Positions 48,501 to 56,207 of a stretch of DNA of 64,000 nucleotides are shown piece after piece; positions within the stretch are counted from its first letter, which is position 1, and each line of letters opens with the position of its first letter. The DNA comes from Verrucomicrobia bacterium LW23 (GTDB lineage Bacteria > Verrucomicrobiota > Verrucomicrobiia > Methylacidiphilales > UBA1321): positions 103,920-167,919 of the forward strand of contig QAZA01000003.1 of assembly GCA_003054695.1 (NCBI GenBank), in the 5' to 3' direction. The notes under the pieces are model-generated. The model did not search any database, was not told the origin of the DNA, and saw only the letters and a list, made by a program, of their open reading frames with translations. The translations under genes were made by a program, and so were the position numbers.

Positions 48501-49616
48501 GTTCCCACCAACCAGGGCGTGTTTGTCGGCGGCAGCGGCACCATCCCCGGCGACTGGGATAACGGCCTGCCCTTTATGAAGGACGGCCCGTACCTCAACA
48601 AGCCGGACGAAGGCGATATCTACACCACCACCGACTCCCCCTATTTCGAGAAGAGCTATGGCGCCAAAAGCCTGGGCCAGACGTTCTTCTCCCCCAACCG
48701 CATGGTGCCCAGCCCCGGCATGATGGGCTCCCTGCCCACGGGCGTGCTGGCCAACAAGCCGTGGCAGACGCTGCTGTTCCGCCCCGGCCCCGCCGGCCAC
48801 CCCGGCCTTGGCACGTCCGTCACCGGTCCGGGCGACGCCGGCCCGCCTTATGTGACGCCGCCGGACCACCTCTTCATGGATCTCTTTACCATGCCAGTTG
48901 TGGAGCCCTACGCCATCAGCGAGCCGCTCTCCACGGCCGGACGGGTGAACATGAACTACCAGATTGTCCCCTTCACTTACATCAACCGAAGCACCGCCAT
49001 GGAGGCCGTGCTGCGCGGCACCCAGGTCATCGCGGTGCCGGACTCGGACGCCAACATCTACAAGTATGAGACGTGGTATGCCACCAGCCCCACGCCCAGC
49101 CGCCCCTACCGCACGGGCGTCGACGCCCAGGCCACGCTGTCGCAGTTCCGCGCCCGGTTTGATCGCAACGATGTGTTCCGGTCCGCGTCGGAGATCTGCA
49201 ATGTCGACATTGTGCCCGTGGGGTACACGGGCGCGCTGCCTCCCACCCGGGCGTCGATGGACACCTTCTGGAGCACGCGCCGCATCACCGGCGACAACAG
49301 CCGGGAGCGGCCCTACACCACCCTCTACCCGCTGCTGACGACCAAATCCAACACCTACACCGTGCACTTTCGCGTGCAGACGCTCAAGAAAGTGAACCGC
49401 CCCGACGCCGAGTTTGCCGAGTGGAAGGAGGGCACCGACGTGGTGACCGGCGAATACCGTGGCTCGCAGACGATCGAGCGCTATGTCGACCCCAACGACG
49501 CCACGGACGAGAACGGCAACGGCCTGCCCAACTTTGCCGACCCGGCCAACTACGACAAAACGCTGGCGCCCTACTACAAGTTCCGCGTCATCTCCTCCCG
49601 CCAGTTTGCACCGTAA
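45585..49616 (+). CDS. Verru_Chthon cassette protein A, giant GspK-like protein
   Basis: A 1343-residue protein with a basic N-terminus and then RKGVALLTVLATLALLTVIV (residues 15-34). It lacks Glu at position 5, as GspK does; GVALLTVL is a GspK hallmark. A very long exported region follows, with no other membrane segment. The family is Verru_Chthon protein A. ATG 45585 overlaps the stop of gene C (ATGA); an in-frame ATG at 45573 is possible. GspK caps the type II pseudopilus with GspI and GspJ, so this may be the tip organiser of a related fibre. A further A-like gene is at 1-1234. Confidence 0.88.
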   Translation: MTFPHPRFTRRTTGRKGVALLTVLATLALLTVIVMAILTNAGTELKSSKVYAAGVSVKLLSQSAVNLVQAEINDATHNGNLCWTSQPGMIRTFDINGQPVKHYKLYSDRVMVENGAYDAAAGAPPADWYDRTATYVDLNQPESVNGVFHYPIVEGDATRLVDYTPSTTVGTVKALGPINTGINVPQVAGFWIQQNGAQKAPLQPGTANQAPMPVRWLYVLRDGSLISPDADSGATATFTSLPAGKRPDNKDKEIVGRIAFWTDDESSKVNVNTASEGAYLDSKGVLQPLAWDVPRFRLGGDVGFNSKSQPVQNEFQRYPGHPATVSLSAVFGNLLTDGPSQNGGLTYPENVYALTPRTISGGSLHGTVQVTGLTAPLPLKTDRLYPTVDEFMFRKNRAFNATLLSGDAALDQVKVEQAKFFLTATSRSPDVSVFNRPRISMWPVSALGDRLPFRSPKDQLIAFCTTVNGLPYYFQRQDANDPSTDLPVTGGPAGLPRNRELLEYLRHLTGRQIPGFGGSLATKYSAGDTQAGSGIPASTREVDQILTQQFDYIRSTNMRDQSMATATNNPVTTYTSTLVTAPATMPFGHVMSGGSGQVVPIFDSVTGTRGFGRFPTLQQAGLIFYANKDNGLPDPNKRASQMRAFFVLQFADPSMGYPWSSPCYRIRVTGLTGFQWEAGNAATQMFAADPEFLPNPNTTGFNNNPTTGGIVSWRRLLFNAQASDDPNFKASNPNYSALFSTPYPSAAANPGNLSYTNSPSGTPAPVGLGISNIRFKGGPVKVEIYKNLPGNNGGTPDPSTLLQSITLTIPDAPAAGFPVPTLSAPGTVKPATMPSHIPGWQHWSNRWRSTSENDNFGAITSTRDVMRTVIANPGDTRLVAARKTIDDTAMTTFFRQHPLYASTNEMMAHCLQNTCGQTEWRGSMTATKTGGMLVALKGPYYDGYSNTGYYSVFGKNFGLEYEGMGTAPFWSDVPTNQGVFVGGSGTIPGDWDNGLPFMKDGPYLNKPDEGDIYTTTDSPYFEKSYGAKSLGQTFFSPNRMVPSPGMMGSLPTGVLANKPWQTLLFRPGPAGHPGLGTSVTGPGDAGPPYVTPPDHLFMDLFTMPVVEPYAISEPLSTAGRVNMNYQIVPFTYINRSTAMEAVLRGTQVIAVPDSDANIYKYETWYATSPTPSRPYRTGVDAQATLSQFRARFDRNDVFRSASEICNVDIVPVGYTGALPPTRASMDTFWSTRRITGDNSRERPYTTLYPLLTTKSNTYTVHFRVQTLKKVNRPDAEFAEWKEGTDVVTGEYRGSQTIERYVDPNDATDENGNGLPNFADPANYDKTLAPYYKFRVISSRQFAP

Positions 49617-49656
49617 GCGCTCAATCTCACCCTACTCTCTCCCGCCCCCCTACGTC

Positions 49657-50358
49657 ATGAAAACACACTTCTCCCCTCGCCTTCGCCGCGCCTGGCATCG
49701 GCCCGAGCGCGCCACTAGCGCCGTCGCCGCCTCGGTCGCCGGCTACTCCCTCATCGAGCTATTGGCGGTGATGGCCATCATCTCTGTCATGGCCATGGGG
49801 ATGCCCGCCCTGCGCTCGGTGATGAACTCCTACTCGCTGAAGTCGGCCGGGCAGGCGATCCAGGCGCAGCTGAGCTACGCGCGGCAGGAGGCCCTTACCA
49901 GCAACAGGGCCGTGCAAGTGCGGCTGTACAAGGTGTCGGACAGCGAGAACCCGAGCAGCGCCCCTCAGTACCGCGCCATGCAAAGCTTCCGCGAGACGAC
50001 CGACGCGTCCGGCACTCTGGTGCTCACGCCGATCAGCCCCGTCACCTTTCTGCCCAGCGGCATTGTGTTTACGGACACGGTGACCGCGGCGGCCACCCTG
50101 TTTGCCACGGGCACCAGCGGCGCCACGGTCAACACCACGGGCGACACCGCGTGGCCCCTGCCCCCGCCGCACGGCGCCAGCCCGTTCCTGAGCTTCCGCT
50201 TCCGCTCCAACGGCCAGACGGACCTGTCCGCCTCGTCCTTCTTCACGATCGTCCCCACGCGGGCGCCGATTGTGAAGAACGAGCTGCCCGCCAACTTCAT
50301 CACCTTCCAGATCGACAGCATCAACGGCGCCGTACGTGCGTGGCAGCCGGGGAGCTGA
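49657..50358 (+). CDS. Verru_Chthon cassette protein D, prepilin-like (GspH/FimT-type)
   Basis: A 233-residue protein with a prepilin site SVAG|YSLIELLAVMAIISVMA after residue 29; mature position 5 is Glu. SYARQEALTSNRAVQVRLYK follows the helix. The 'ARxEA...N' pattern is typical of GspH/FimT minor pilins. This is Verru_Chthon cassette protein D. ATG 49657 is preferred; the frame upstream overlaps gene A. It is 79 bp before the GH16 gene in the same run. Confidence 0.87.
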   Translation: MKTHFSPRLRRAWHRPERATSAVAASVAGYSLIELLAVMAIISVMAMGMPALRSVMNSYSLKSAGQAIQAQLSYARQEALTSNRAVQVRLYKVSDSENPSSAPQYRAMQSFRETTDASGTLVLTPISPVTFLPSGIVFTDTVTAAATLFATGTSGATVNTTGDTAWPLPPPHGASPFLSFRFRSNGQTDLSASSFFTIVPTRAPIVKNELPANFITFQIDSINGAVRAWQPGS

Positions 50359-50437
50359 GCTCTCGCACCTCGGTTATTGATGCCCGGCTTAATCTGCCCT
50401 CTCTTTGCCGTTCCCCCATTCTTACATCCTTACACCT

Positions 50438-52039
50438 ATGCTCCACCACACCCCGCCGCCACGGCGTTCGCTCTCCCGCATCTTTCGCTCCGCTCTCCTC
50501 GCCGTCGCGCTGGTAGCTTCGGCTTCTGTCTCCATGGCCGAGGCGACGAAACCGCCGGCCGGGGGGGAGCTTTACGTGTACGAAGGCACGCTGAATCTCA
50601 ACGAGCTGAAGCCCGACGCGGGCATTACGACGGGCATTACGGATATCGCCGGCAACAAGCTCATCAAGCTGGATTTCCCCGCGGCGCCGGGCTATCCGGG
50701 GATGTCCTTCCCCGTGCCGGGCGATGGCTGGAATCTCTCCGGCTACAGCGGTGTGCAGATGTCCGTGCACAATCCGGGCAAGGAGGACGTTACTGTCAAC
50801 CTGCGCGTGGATAACGACGGCGACTGGAAGACTTCCCCCTGGAACACCGAGAACGTGACGGTAAAGCCCGGCGAGACGCAGACGCTGCGCGTCACCTTCG
50901 GCCGCTCCTTCAAGGCGGCGGGCTACAAGCTTGATCCGTCCAAAATCACGGCCATCCGCCTCTTTCTGCAAAACGTCAAGGGGCCGACCACTATCGCTAT
51001 CGGCAAACCCATGGCCGTCAAGGGCGATGCCCCCGACTCCGGCTCCAACGCGTCCCAGGGCTCCGCCGGCGTGCCGGCCAGGCCGCCACAGCAAACCTAC
51101 ATCACCAGCACAGTCTCCCCCGCCGACCACTCCCTACCTTACGGCCAGCAGTGGGAGCTGGTGAAGGACTGGACTTTTGGCAACAAGCGGCCGGACGCCA
51201 CTATACGCAACAAAAAGGAGCTGGATGCCGAGTTTTACTACCGATACATCTACGACCAGGCGCGCCTGGACATCCTGCCCACCTACTGGAGCTACCACCG
51301 CGACTACGAGGAGGGCGACCCCCGCTCGCTCCACGTCTTCGGGCCGGATTCCCTGACGCTGAAAGGCCGAATCCCCCCCGGCGGCGGGCTGAAGAAGCGC
51401 GGCATCGAGACCGGCATGCTGCGCGCCAAAACCCCGTTCGTGCCCGGCATGTACGTGGAGATGCGCTGCAAGGTGACCAAGGGCGTCGGCGCGTGGCCGA
51501 GCTTCTGGCTCAACCCGGGCGTGCAGTACAAAAACGGCACGTTCAGCAAGCTGGGCTGGCCGCCGGAGATCGACATCTTCGAGTTCTACGGCTTCAAGAA
51601 CCGCGCGGAGGCCCGCACTTTCTCCTCCAACATCCAGGTCAACAAAAAGCCTGAGAAGTACGGCAATCCGTATGATATCATCAGCGTCTTCCACAAAAGC
51701 GACTACACCCCGGGCATGGACTTTGCCGCGGAGTACCACGTGTTTGCGCTGGACTGGCACGAGAACCGCCCGCTTTGGCTGCTGGACGGCCACCCCATCA
51801 AGCAAACCTACTACGAGTGGCACGCCGCCCCCGCCCACATCCTGGTTGTTAACGCCCTGGGCATTGAGTTTGCCAAGGACGACATGAAGCACATGACGGC
51901 CGATGAATCCAACTGGGACTTCGTCATCGACTATATCCGCGTCTACAAGCGCCCCGGGGTTGTGGTGCCCGGATACGACGCGCCGCCCCCCACACCCGAG
52001 GGCTCCTCCTCCGCCAAGCCGCCTGAGGCAGCCAAATGA
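50438..52039 (+). CDS. Secreted GH16 family glycanase with N-terminal carbohydrate-binding domain
   Basis: A 533-residue enzyme with a signal peptide (SALLAVALVASASVSMA). Residues about 40-195 form a beta-sandwich carbohydrate-binding domain (NLSGYSGVQMSVHNPG). The C-terminal half is a GH16 jelly roll with the catalytic PPEIDIFEFYG motif: E377 nucleophile, D379 and E382 acid/base. GH16 members cut beta-glucan, agar, carrageenan or similar; the motif with a beta-bulge (E-I-D-I-F-E) is like laminarinases and agarases. Substrate is unclear. ATG 50438 is preferred over TTG 50405. Its stop overlaps the LacI start (ATGA). Confidence 0.92.
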   Translation: MLHHTPPPRRSLSRIFRSALLAVALVASASVSMAEATKPPAGGELYVYEGTLNLNELKPDAGITTGITDIAGNKLIKLDFPAAPGYPGMSFPVPGDGWNLSGYSGVQMSVHNPGKEDVTVNLRVDNDGDWKTSPWNTENVTVKPGETQTLRVTFGRSFKAAGYKLDPSKITAIRLFLQNVKGPTTIAIGKPMAVKGDAPDSGSNASQGSAGVPARPPQQTYITSTVSPADHSLPYGQQWELVKDWTFGNKRPDATIRNKKELDAEFYYRYIYDQARLDILPTYWSYHRDYEEGDPRSLHVFGPDSLTLKGRIPPGGGLKKRGIETGMLRAKTPFVPGMYVEMRCKVTKGVGAWPSFWLNPGVQYKNGTFSKLGWPPEIDIFEFYGFKNRAEARTFSSNIQVNKKPEKYGNPYDIISVFHKSDYTPGMDFAAEYHVFALDWHENRPLWLLDGHPIKQTYYEWHAAPAHILVVNALGIEFAKDDMKHMTADESNWDFVIDYIRVYKRPGVVVPGYDAPPPTPEGSSSAKPPEAAK

Positions 52040-53253
52040 GCTTCACCTCTTCCGGCGCCTCCGGGTCCGTGGGATCCGTAGCGACCGGCAACCAGGCTGC
52101 TACCATAGCGGCAATGCGAGTAATTGACCAGAAGGCGGCGATGTGGCAGGCTAAAAGCGTGCCCTCCACGCTTAACCAGATCGCCCGGAAGGTGGGAGTC
52201 AGCGCCGCCACCGTCTCCCTGGCGCTGCGCGACATGGGCCGCATCTCGGAGACAACCCGCGCGCGCATTAAGGAGGCCGCGCGGCAGCTGGACTACGCCA
52301 CCAACCCCATCATCTCCCGCGCGTGCTCCATGGTCCGCACCTCCCAAAGCGCGGACTACCGGGAGACCCTGGCCCTGCTGGTGGAGTGGCCGCTGGAGGA
52401 GGCCGGCTACTACGAGGTGGCGATCCACCGCGGCGCCCTGGCCCACACGGCCACGCTGGGGTGCAAGCTGGAGGTGTTCGTTATGTCCGGCAAACGTGGC
52501 GAGCAACAGCGCCTGAGCCGCATGCTGCACGCCCGCGGCATCCGCGGCCTCATCATCACCCCGCGCCTGTGGGACACACACCCGCGCCTTTTTCTCGACT
52601 GGGACAACTTTGCCACCGTGCAGGTGGAGCGCACCATCTGGAGCCCCGACAAACTGCACTGCGTGGCCACGGCCGATTACCACCGCTTTGTGGAATCCAT
52701 GCACCTGCTCAAGCGCGCCGGATACCGGCGCATCGGCATGGCCATCGAGCCCCGGCAGGATTACCACCGGCGCGGCATCTTTAACGCGGCGTACCTGGGG
52801 CTGCAGAGCAAAATACCGGCGGCCAAGCAGATCCCCTCGCTGATGAGCTACGGCCCGTGGTGCGAGGCCACCTTTCGCGCGTGGATGGAGAAGTACAACC
52901 CGGACGTCCTCTACGTGCACCAGAATCCGGACATCTTCCCCTGGATCGCCAACCTGGGCCTGCGCGTGCCGCAGGACATCTCCGTCTTCGCCGCCAACGT
53001 GCAGGATCCCGCGGTCTCCGGCCTGCGCCGCGACTACGAGAACATCGGCCGCAGCGCCGTGGCCATGGTGTGGATGTTGCTGGGCAACAACATGTTCGGC
53101 CTGGTGGAGAACCCCTGCTGCTGGCTGATAGATGAACTCTGGCAATCCGGCACCACCCTGTCCCACCCCATCGATAAATACATCGCCCGCCCCGGAGGCC
53201 GGGGAGGACGCGGCGCGAGAGCCCAGCGTCAGAGCGCCGCGGCCGCGGCGTAG
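52036..53253 (+). CDS. LacI family transcriptional regulator
   Basis: A 405-residue regulator. After about 40 extra N-terminal residues comes the LacI-type helix-turn-helix PSTLNQIARKVGVSAATVSL (about 43-62). A periplasmic-binding-protein-like sensor follows (RGIRGLIITPRLW, DVLYVHQNPDIFPWIANLG). Its ATG overlaps the stop of the glycanase gene by 4 bp, so it is co-translated with it and probably controls the operon in response to a released sugar. The C-terminus is Arg/Gly/Ala-rich. An in-frame ATG at 52114 or 52141 would remove some of the N-terminal tail. Confidence 0.9.
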   Translation: MSFTSSGASGSVGSVATGNQAATIAAMRVIDQKAAMWQAKSVPSTLNQIARKVGVSAATVSLALRDMGRISETTRARIKEAARQLDYATNPIISRACSMVRTSQSADYRETLALLVEWPLEEAGYYEVAIHRGALAHTATLGCKLEVFVMSGKRGEQQRLSRMLHARGIRGLIITPRLWDTHPRLFLDWDNFATVQVERTIWSPDKLHCVATADYHRFVESMHLLKRAGYRRIGMAIEPRQDYHRRGIFNAAYLGLQSKIPAAKQIPSLMSYGPWCEATFRAWMEKYNPDVLYVHQNPDIFPWIANLGLRVPQDISVFAANVQDPAVSGLRRDYENIGRSAVAMVWMLLGNNMFGLVENPCCWLIDELWQSGTTLSHPIDKYIARPGGRGGRGARAQRQSAAAAA

Positions 53254-53329
53254 TTTGCCCAAGCCCTCTCACGCGCCACGCGGAGGCGCCCAAAGCGCCT
53301 CCAGCAACCGGGTCCAGCGTTACCGCTGG

Positions 53330-54427
53330 TTACCGCCCGTACCGTGCCAGCCAGTGGGCGTACTGCGCGGGCAGCAGCCAGGCGGGGCGCTCCACCTTAA
53401 GGGCGGCGGCCATCTCGATGGGGTAGTGCGGGTTGGCCAGGTGCGCCTTGGCAATCATGACGAGATCGACCTGGCCGGTGGCGATGGTTTTCTCAGCTAC
53501 GTGCGGGTCGTCAAAGCGCCAGCCGGAGGCGACGGGCAGGCCAGTCTCCTTGCGCGCGCGCTCGGCCACGGGGGCCAGGAATGCGGGCGTGGCCCAGGGG
53601 ATTTTGGTGTTGGGGATGACGAAATTGAGGCTGACGTTGAGGAAATCCAGCCCGCCGTCGCGGAACTTTTTGGCCAGCTCCACGGACTCTGCCACGGTTT
53701 CCTCGTCGCGGTCGTCGTACTCAATCATGCCAAAGCGGGCGTCCAGGGGCAGATTCTCCGGCCACACGGCGCGCACGGCGGCAAGTGTTTCCAGCAGAAA
53801 GCGGCCGCGGCCCTCGGCGCTGCCGCCGTACTCGTCGGTGCGCAGGTTGCTGTGGGGGGAGAAGAAGCTCTGGGCCAGGTAGCCGTGGGCAAAGTGCAGC
53901 TCCAGCCACTCAAACCCGGCGGCCAGGGCGCGTTTGGCGGTGGCGACGAACGCAGCCTTCACGCGGGCGATGTCCTCCAGCGTCATGGCGCGCGGCACGC
54001 GGGGCAGCATATCGCCAAAGGCGATTGCCGAGGGCGCAATGGGCTCCCAGGCGCGGGGATCGCCGGCGGGGATATGGTCGTCGCCCTCCCACGGCTTGTT
54101 GGCGCTGGCTTTGCGGCCCGCATGGGCAATCTGGAGGCCCGGCACCGCACCGGCCGCCTTGATGGACGCGGCGATCTTCGCCATCCCCTCGATCTGCTCG
54201 TCGCACCACAATCCCGTGCAACCCGGCGTGATGCGCCCCTCCGGCGACACCGCCGTGGCCTCCACCATCACCAGACCGGCGCCGCCGCGGGCCATCCCGG
54301 CGTAGTGCACGGCGTGCCAGTCATTGGTAAAGCCGTCAACGGCACTGTACTGACACATAGGAGCTACCGCAATGCGGTTGCGCAGGGTAACGTCCTTCAG
54401 CTTAAACGGGGTGAAGAGGATGGACAT
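53330..54427 (-). CDS. Old yellow enzyme family NADH:flavin oxidoreductase (YqjM/NamA type)
   Basis: A 365-residue FMN enzyme. The N-terminal RIAVAPMCQYSAVDGF has the YqjM-type C25 and Y27. HAGRKAS and LHFAHGYLAQSFFSPHSN carry the catalytic His pair; RTDEYGGS is the standard family motif. Such enzymes reduce activated alkenes with NAD(P)H. It is convergent with the LacI gene. A hairpin directly abuts its start codon (54428-54452). Confidence 0.95.
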   Translation of the reverse strand: MSILFTPFKLKDVTLRNRIAVAPMCQYSAVDGFTNDWHAVHYAGMARGGAGLVMVEATAVSPEGRITPGCTGLWCDEQIEGMAKIAASIKAAGAVPGLQIAHAGRKASANKPWEGDDHIPAGDPRAWEPIAPSAIAFGDMLPRVPRAMTLEDIARVKAAFVATAKRALAAGFEWLELHFAHGYLAQSFFSPHSNLRTDEYGGSAEGRGRFLLETLAAVRAVWPENLPLDARFGMIEYDDRDEETVAESVELAKKFRDGGLDFLNVSLNFVIPNTKIPWATPAFLAPVAERARKETGLPVASGWRFDDPHVAEKTIATGQVDLVMIAKAHLANPHYPIEMAAALKVERPAWLLPAQYAHWLARYGR

Positions 54428-54452
54428 GGCCCGGGAGCGTAGCAGCCGGGCC
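54428..54452 (-). promoter_or_regulatory. Hairpin in the leader directly before the reductase start codon
   Basis: GGCCCGG (54428-54434) and CCGGGCC (54446-54452) form a 7-bp GC stem with an 11-nt loop. On the minus strand it ends exactly before the ATG. It could block ribosome access. On the plus strand a T6 tract follows (54455-54460), so it may instead be a terminator for rightward transcripts. Confidence 0.4.
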
Positions 54453-54646
54453 GATTTTTTACCATTCGATTATGGGCTGCCACCCGATATCGTCACGAAG
54501 TCTTTGCGAGAAACAACACGCTGGAGTAAGATTGACTTGCGATGTCCAAAGTGCTTTCTATTTGAGGCCATATGGTTCTGTCCAGCTCGCTGCGTGAGCG
54601 ATTTGACGTGCCTCTGGGCCACGGACGCTTCCGCCCCGGTGACTCT

Positions 54647-54829
54647 GTGAGCTATCTCGTTGATACCAAAGTTTTTAGCGAAATCGTGAAGCCTCAGCCC
54701 GATCCTCAGGCCGATTCCTGCCTGCGCCTGCATGAGAAAGAACTCTATGTCAGCAGTGTCACGATCGGTGAGCTTCGGCGGGCAAGTGGCGGATTTCCAG
54801 CGAGCCTGGGGTGGGGAGGCATAGGATGA
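54647..54829 (+). pseudogene. VapC/PIN-domain toxin remnant, truncated
   Basis: From a GTG at 54647 the frame reads VSYLVDTKVFSEIVKPQPDP, then LRLHEKELYVSSVTIGELRR. This is the N-terminal third of a VapC-type PIN ribonuclease (usual form YLLDTNVVSEL..KP.P and LSAVTIGEL..G). The first acidic residue (Asp) and the second (Glu of GEL) are present, but the normal Asn after DT is Lys and the last two acidic motifs are missing. The frame ends at 54829, overlapping the next start by ATGA. No VapB antitoxin gene is recognised upstream. A dead fragment of a toxin-antitoxin pair. Confidence 0.78.
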
Positions 54830-56160
54830 CGGATTCATCACCTGCTTCACAGGGAGGGCCGGCCGTGTCCTCCCGCAGGTTGCGCACGGTCCCCGAAAGC
54901 GCGCGACGCCGGGTGCTGGTCATACTCCTGGGCGGTGCGTGCGCGGCCGGCGCAATCGCCTCGTTCACTCCGCATAGGCCGGATTCTATGTCTCGTGCTA
55001 ACTTAACAGCCTCCACAACAGCAGCTTCCAACATCATGTCCTCCTCCGCCATGTCTAATCTCTCCGCAGCCGATCCCCTTCTTCGCAAGGATGTTCCTGA
55101 TGCCGCCACAAAAGCGGCGGAACTTCGCCCAAGAGCCGAAGCCGGGGAGGCGGAAGCTCAGTTTCAGCTCGGCGAGCTGTACGACGACCCGAGCAACGGA
55201 GGCAGTCCGGAGGCGGTGCGAATCGCTCTCTCGTGGTACGAGAAGGCCGGGGCGCAGGGGCACGTGCAGGGCGCCAACTGCTCGGGCTACGTTCTGCTGA
55301 ATGGGCTGGCCGGAGCGCCGGACCACGCGCGTGCCATGGCGCTTTTGCAACCCATTGCGGATAAGGGAGACTCGTGGGCGGCCCAGCAGATTGCCGAGAG
55401 CTACGAGCGCGGCCAGGGCACCGCGGTGGATCTTCCCACGGCCGTTACCTGGTACCGCCGCGCCGCTCAGGCCGGGGCCGGCTTTGCCATGTACCGCCTG
55501 GGCTACAACCTCGCCAACGGCCGGGGCGTGGAGCGCAACGCGGAGGAGGCCGTGCGATGGTTCCGCGCCGCCGCGGACAAGGAGATCAGCGCCGCCCGCG
55601 CCTGTCTGGCCGCCCACCACCTGCACGGTATCGGGGTCGAGCTGGACTACGCCGCGGCCGCCGACTGGTGCCGCAAAGCGCAGGAGACGCGGGGCGGCAA
55701 TACGTGGGCGCCCTTTCTCCTTGGCGTGATGTCCGAAAACGGCCTGGGCACCCCTCGCGACATGGAGGCCGCCATCCGGTTCTACCTCGCCTCCGCGCAG
55801 GCGCGCAACGGGCACTACCACGCCAAAGTGCGCTGCAACATCCTCAACGCCACGGGCTTGAGCCATATCCCACGGTTCGACGCCGATCCCCAATGGCTGC
55901 AAGCCGGCGCGGAGAACGGGGAGATCCAGGCCATGTATCTCCTTGCTCTATCCCTGCAGTACGGGGTCGGCCTGGAAAAAAACCCCGGCGAAGCCCTGGC
56001 GTGGCTGATCCTTGCGGCGGCCTCCCAACCGCTGCCGGCCGTTTCCGAGGCACGCGACACCCTTCGCGCCCAACTGGCGTCGGACCAGATTGCGCAAGCC
56101 GAACGCCTGGCGGAAGAGCGCCGCCAGAAGCGGGCGGGCGAGCCGCCGCGGATGTTCTGA
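54826..56160 (+). CDS. Sel1-repeat protein with N-terminal membrane anchor
   Basis: A 444-residue protein. A hydrophobic segment at about 29-46 (VLVILLGGACAAGAIASF) suggests an inner-membrane anchor or signal. From about residue 105 onward it has seven or so Sel1-like (TPR-type) repeats, with hallmarks GEAEAQFQLGELYDDP, GFAMYRLGYNLANGRGVERN and GEIQAMYLLALSLQYGVGLE. Such repeats mediate protein contacts. ATG 54826 has a GGGGAGG box upstream. Its ATG overlaps the VapC remnant stop. Partners unknown. Confidence 0.9.
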   Translation: MTDSSPASQGGPAVSSRRLRTVPESARRRVLVILLGGACAAGAIASFTPHRPDSMSRANLTASTTAASNIMSSSAMSNLSAADPLLRKDVPDAATKAAELRPRAEAGEAEAQFQLGELYDDPSNGGSPEAVRIALSWYEKAGAQGHVQGANCSGYVLLNGLAGAPDHARAMALLQPIADKGDSWAAQQIAESYERGQGTAVDLPTAVTWYRRAAQAGAGFAMYRLGYNLANGRGVERNAEEAVRWFRAAADKEISAARACLAAHHLHGIGVELDYAAAADWCRKAQETRGGNTWAPFLLGVMSENGLGTPRDMEAAIRFYLASAQARNGHYHAKVRCNILNATGLSHIPRFDADPQWLQAGAENGEIQAMYLLALSLQYGVGLEKNPGEALAWLILAAASQPLPAVSEARDTLRAQLASDQIAQAERLAEERRQKRAGEPPRMF

Positions 56161-56207
56161 CGGGTGCGTGCACCCTGCCCGCCCCGGGTCTCCCCCTTCC
56201 CCCGTTT

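Noticed and set aside
56162..56175. GGGTGCGTGCACCC as terminator between the Sel1 and hmuV genes
   Set aside because: Short stem with a 2-4 nt loop and no adjacent T-run.
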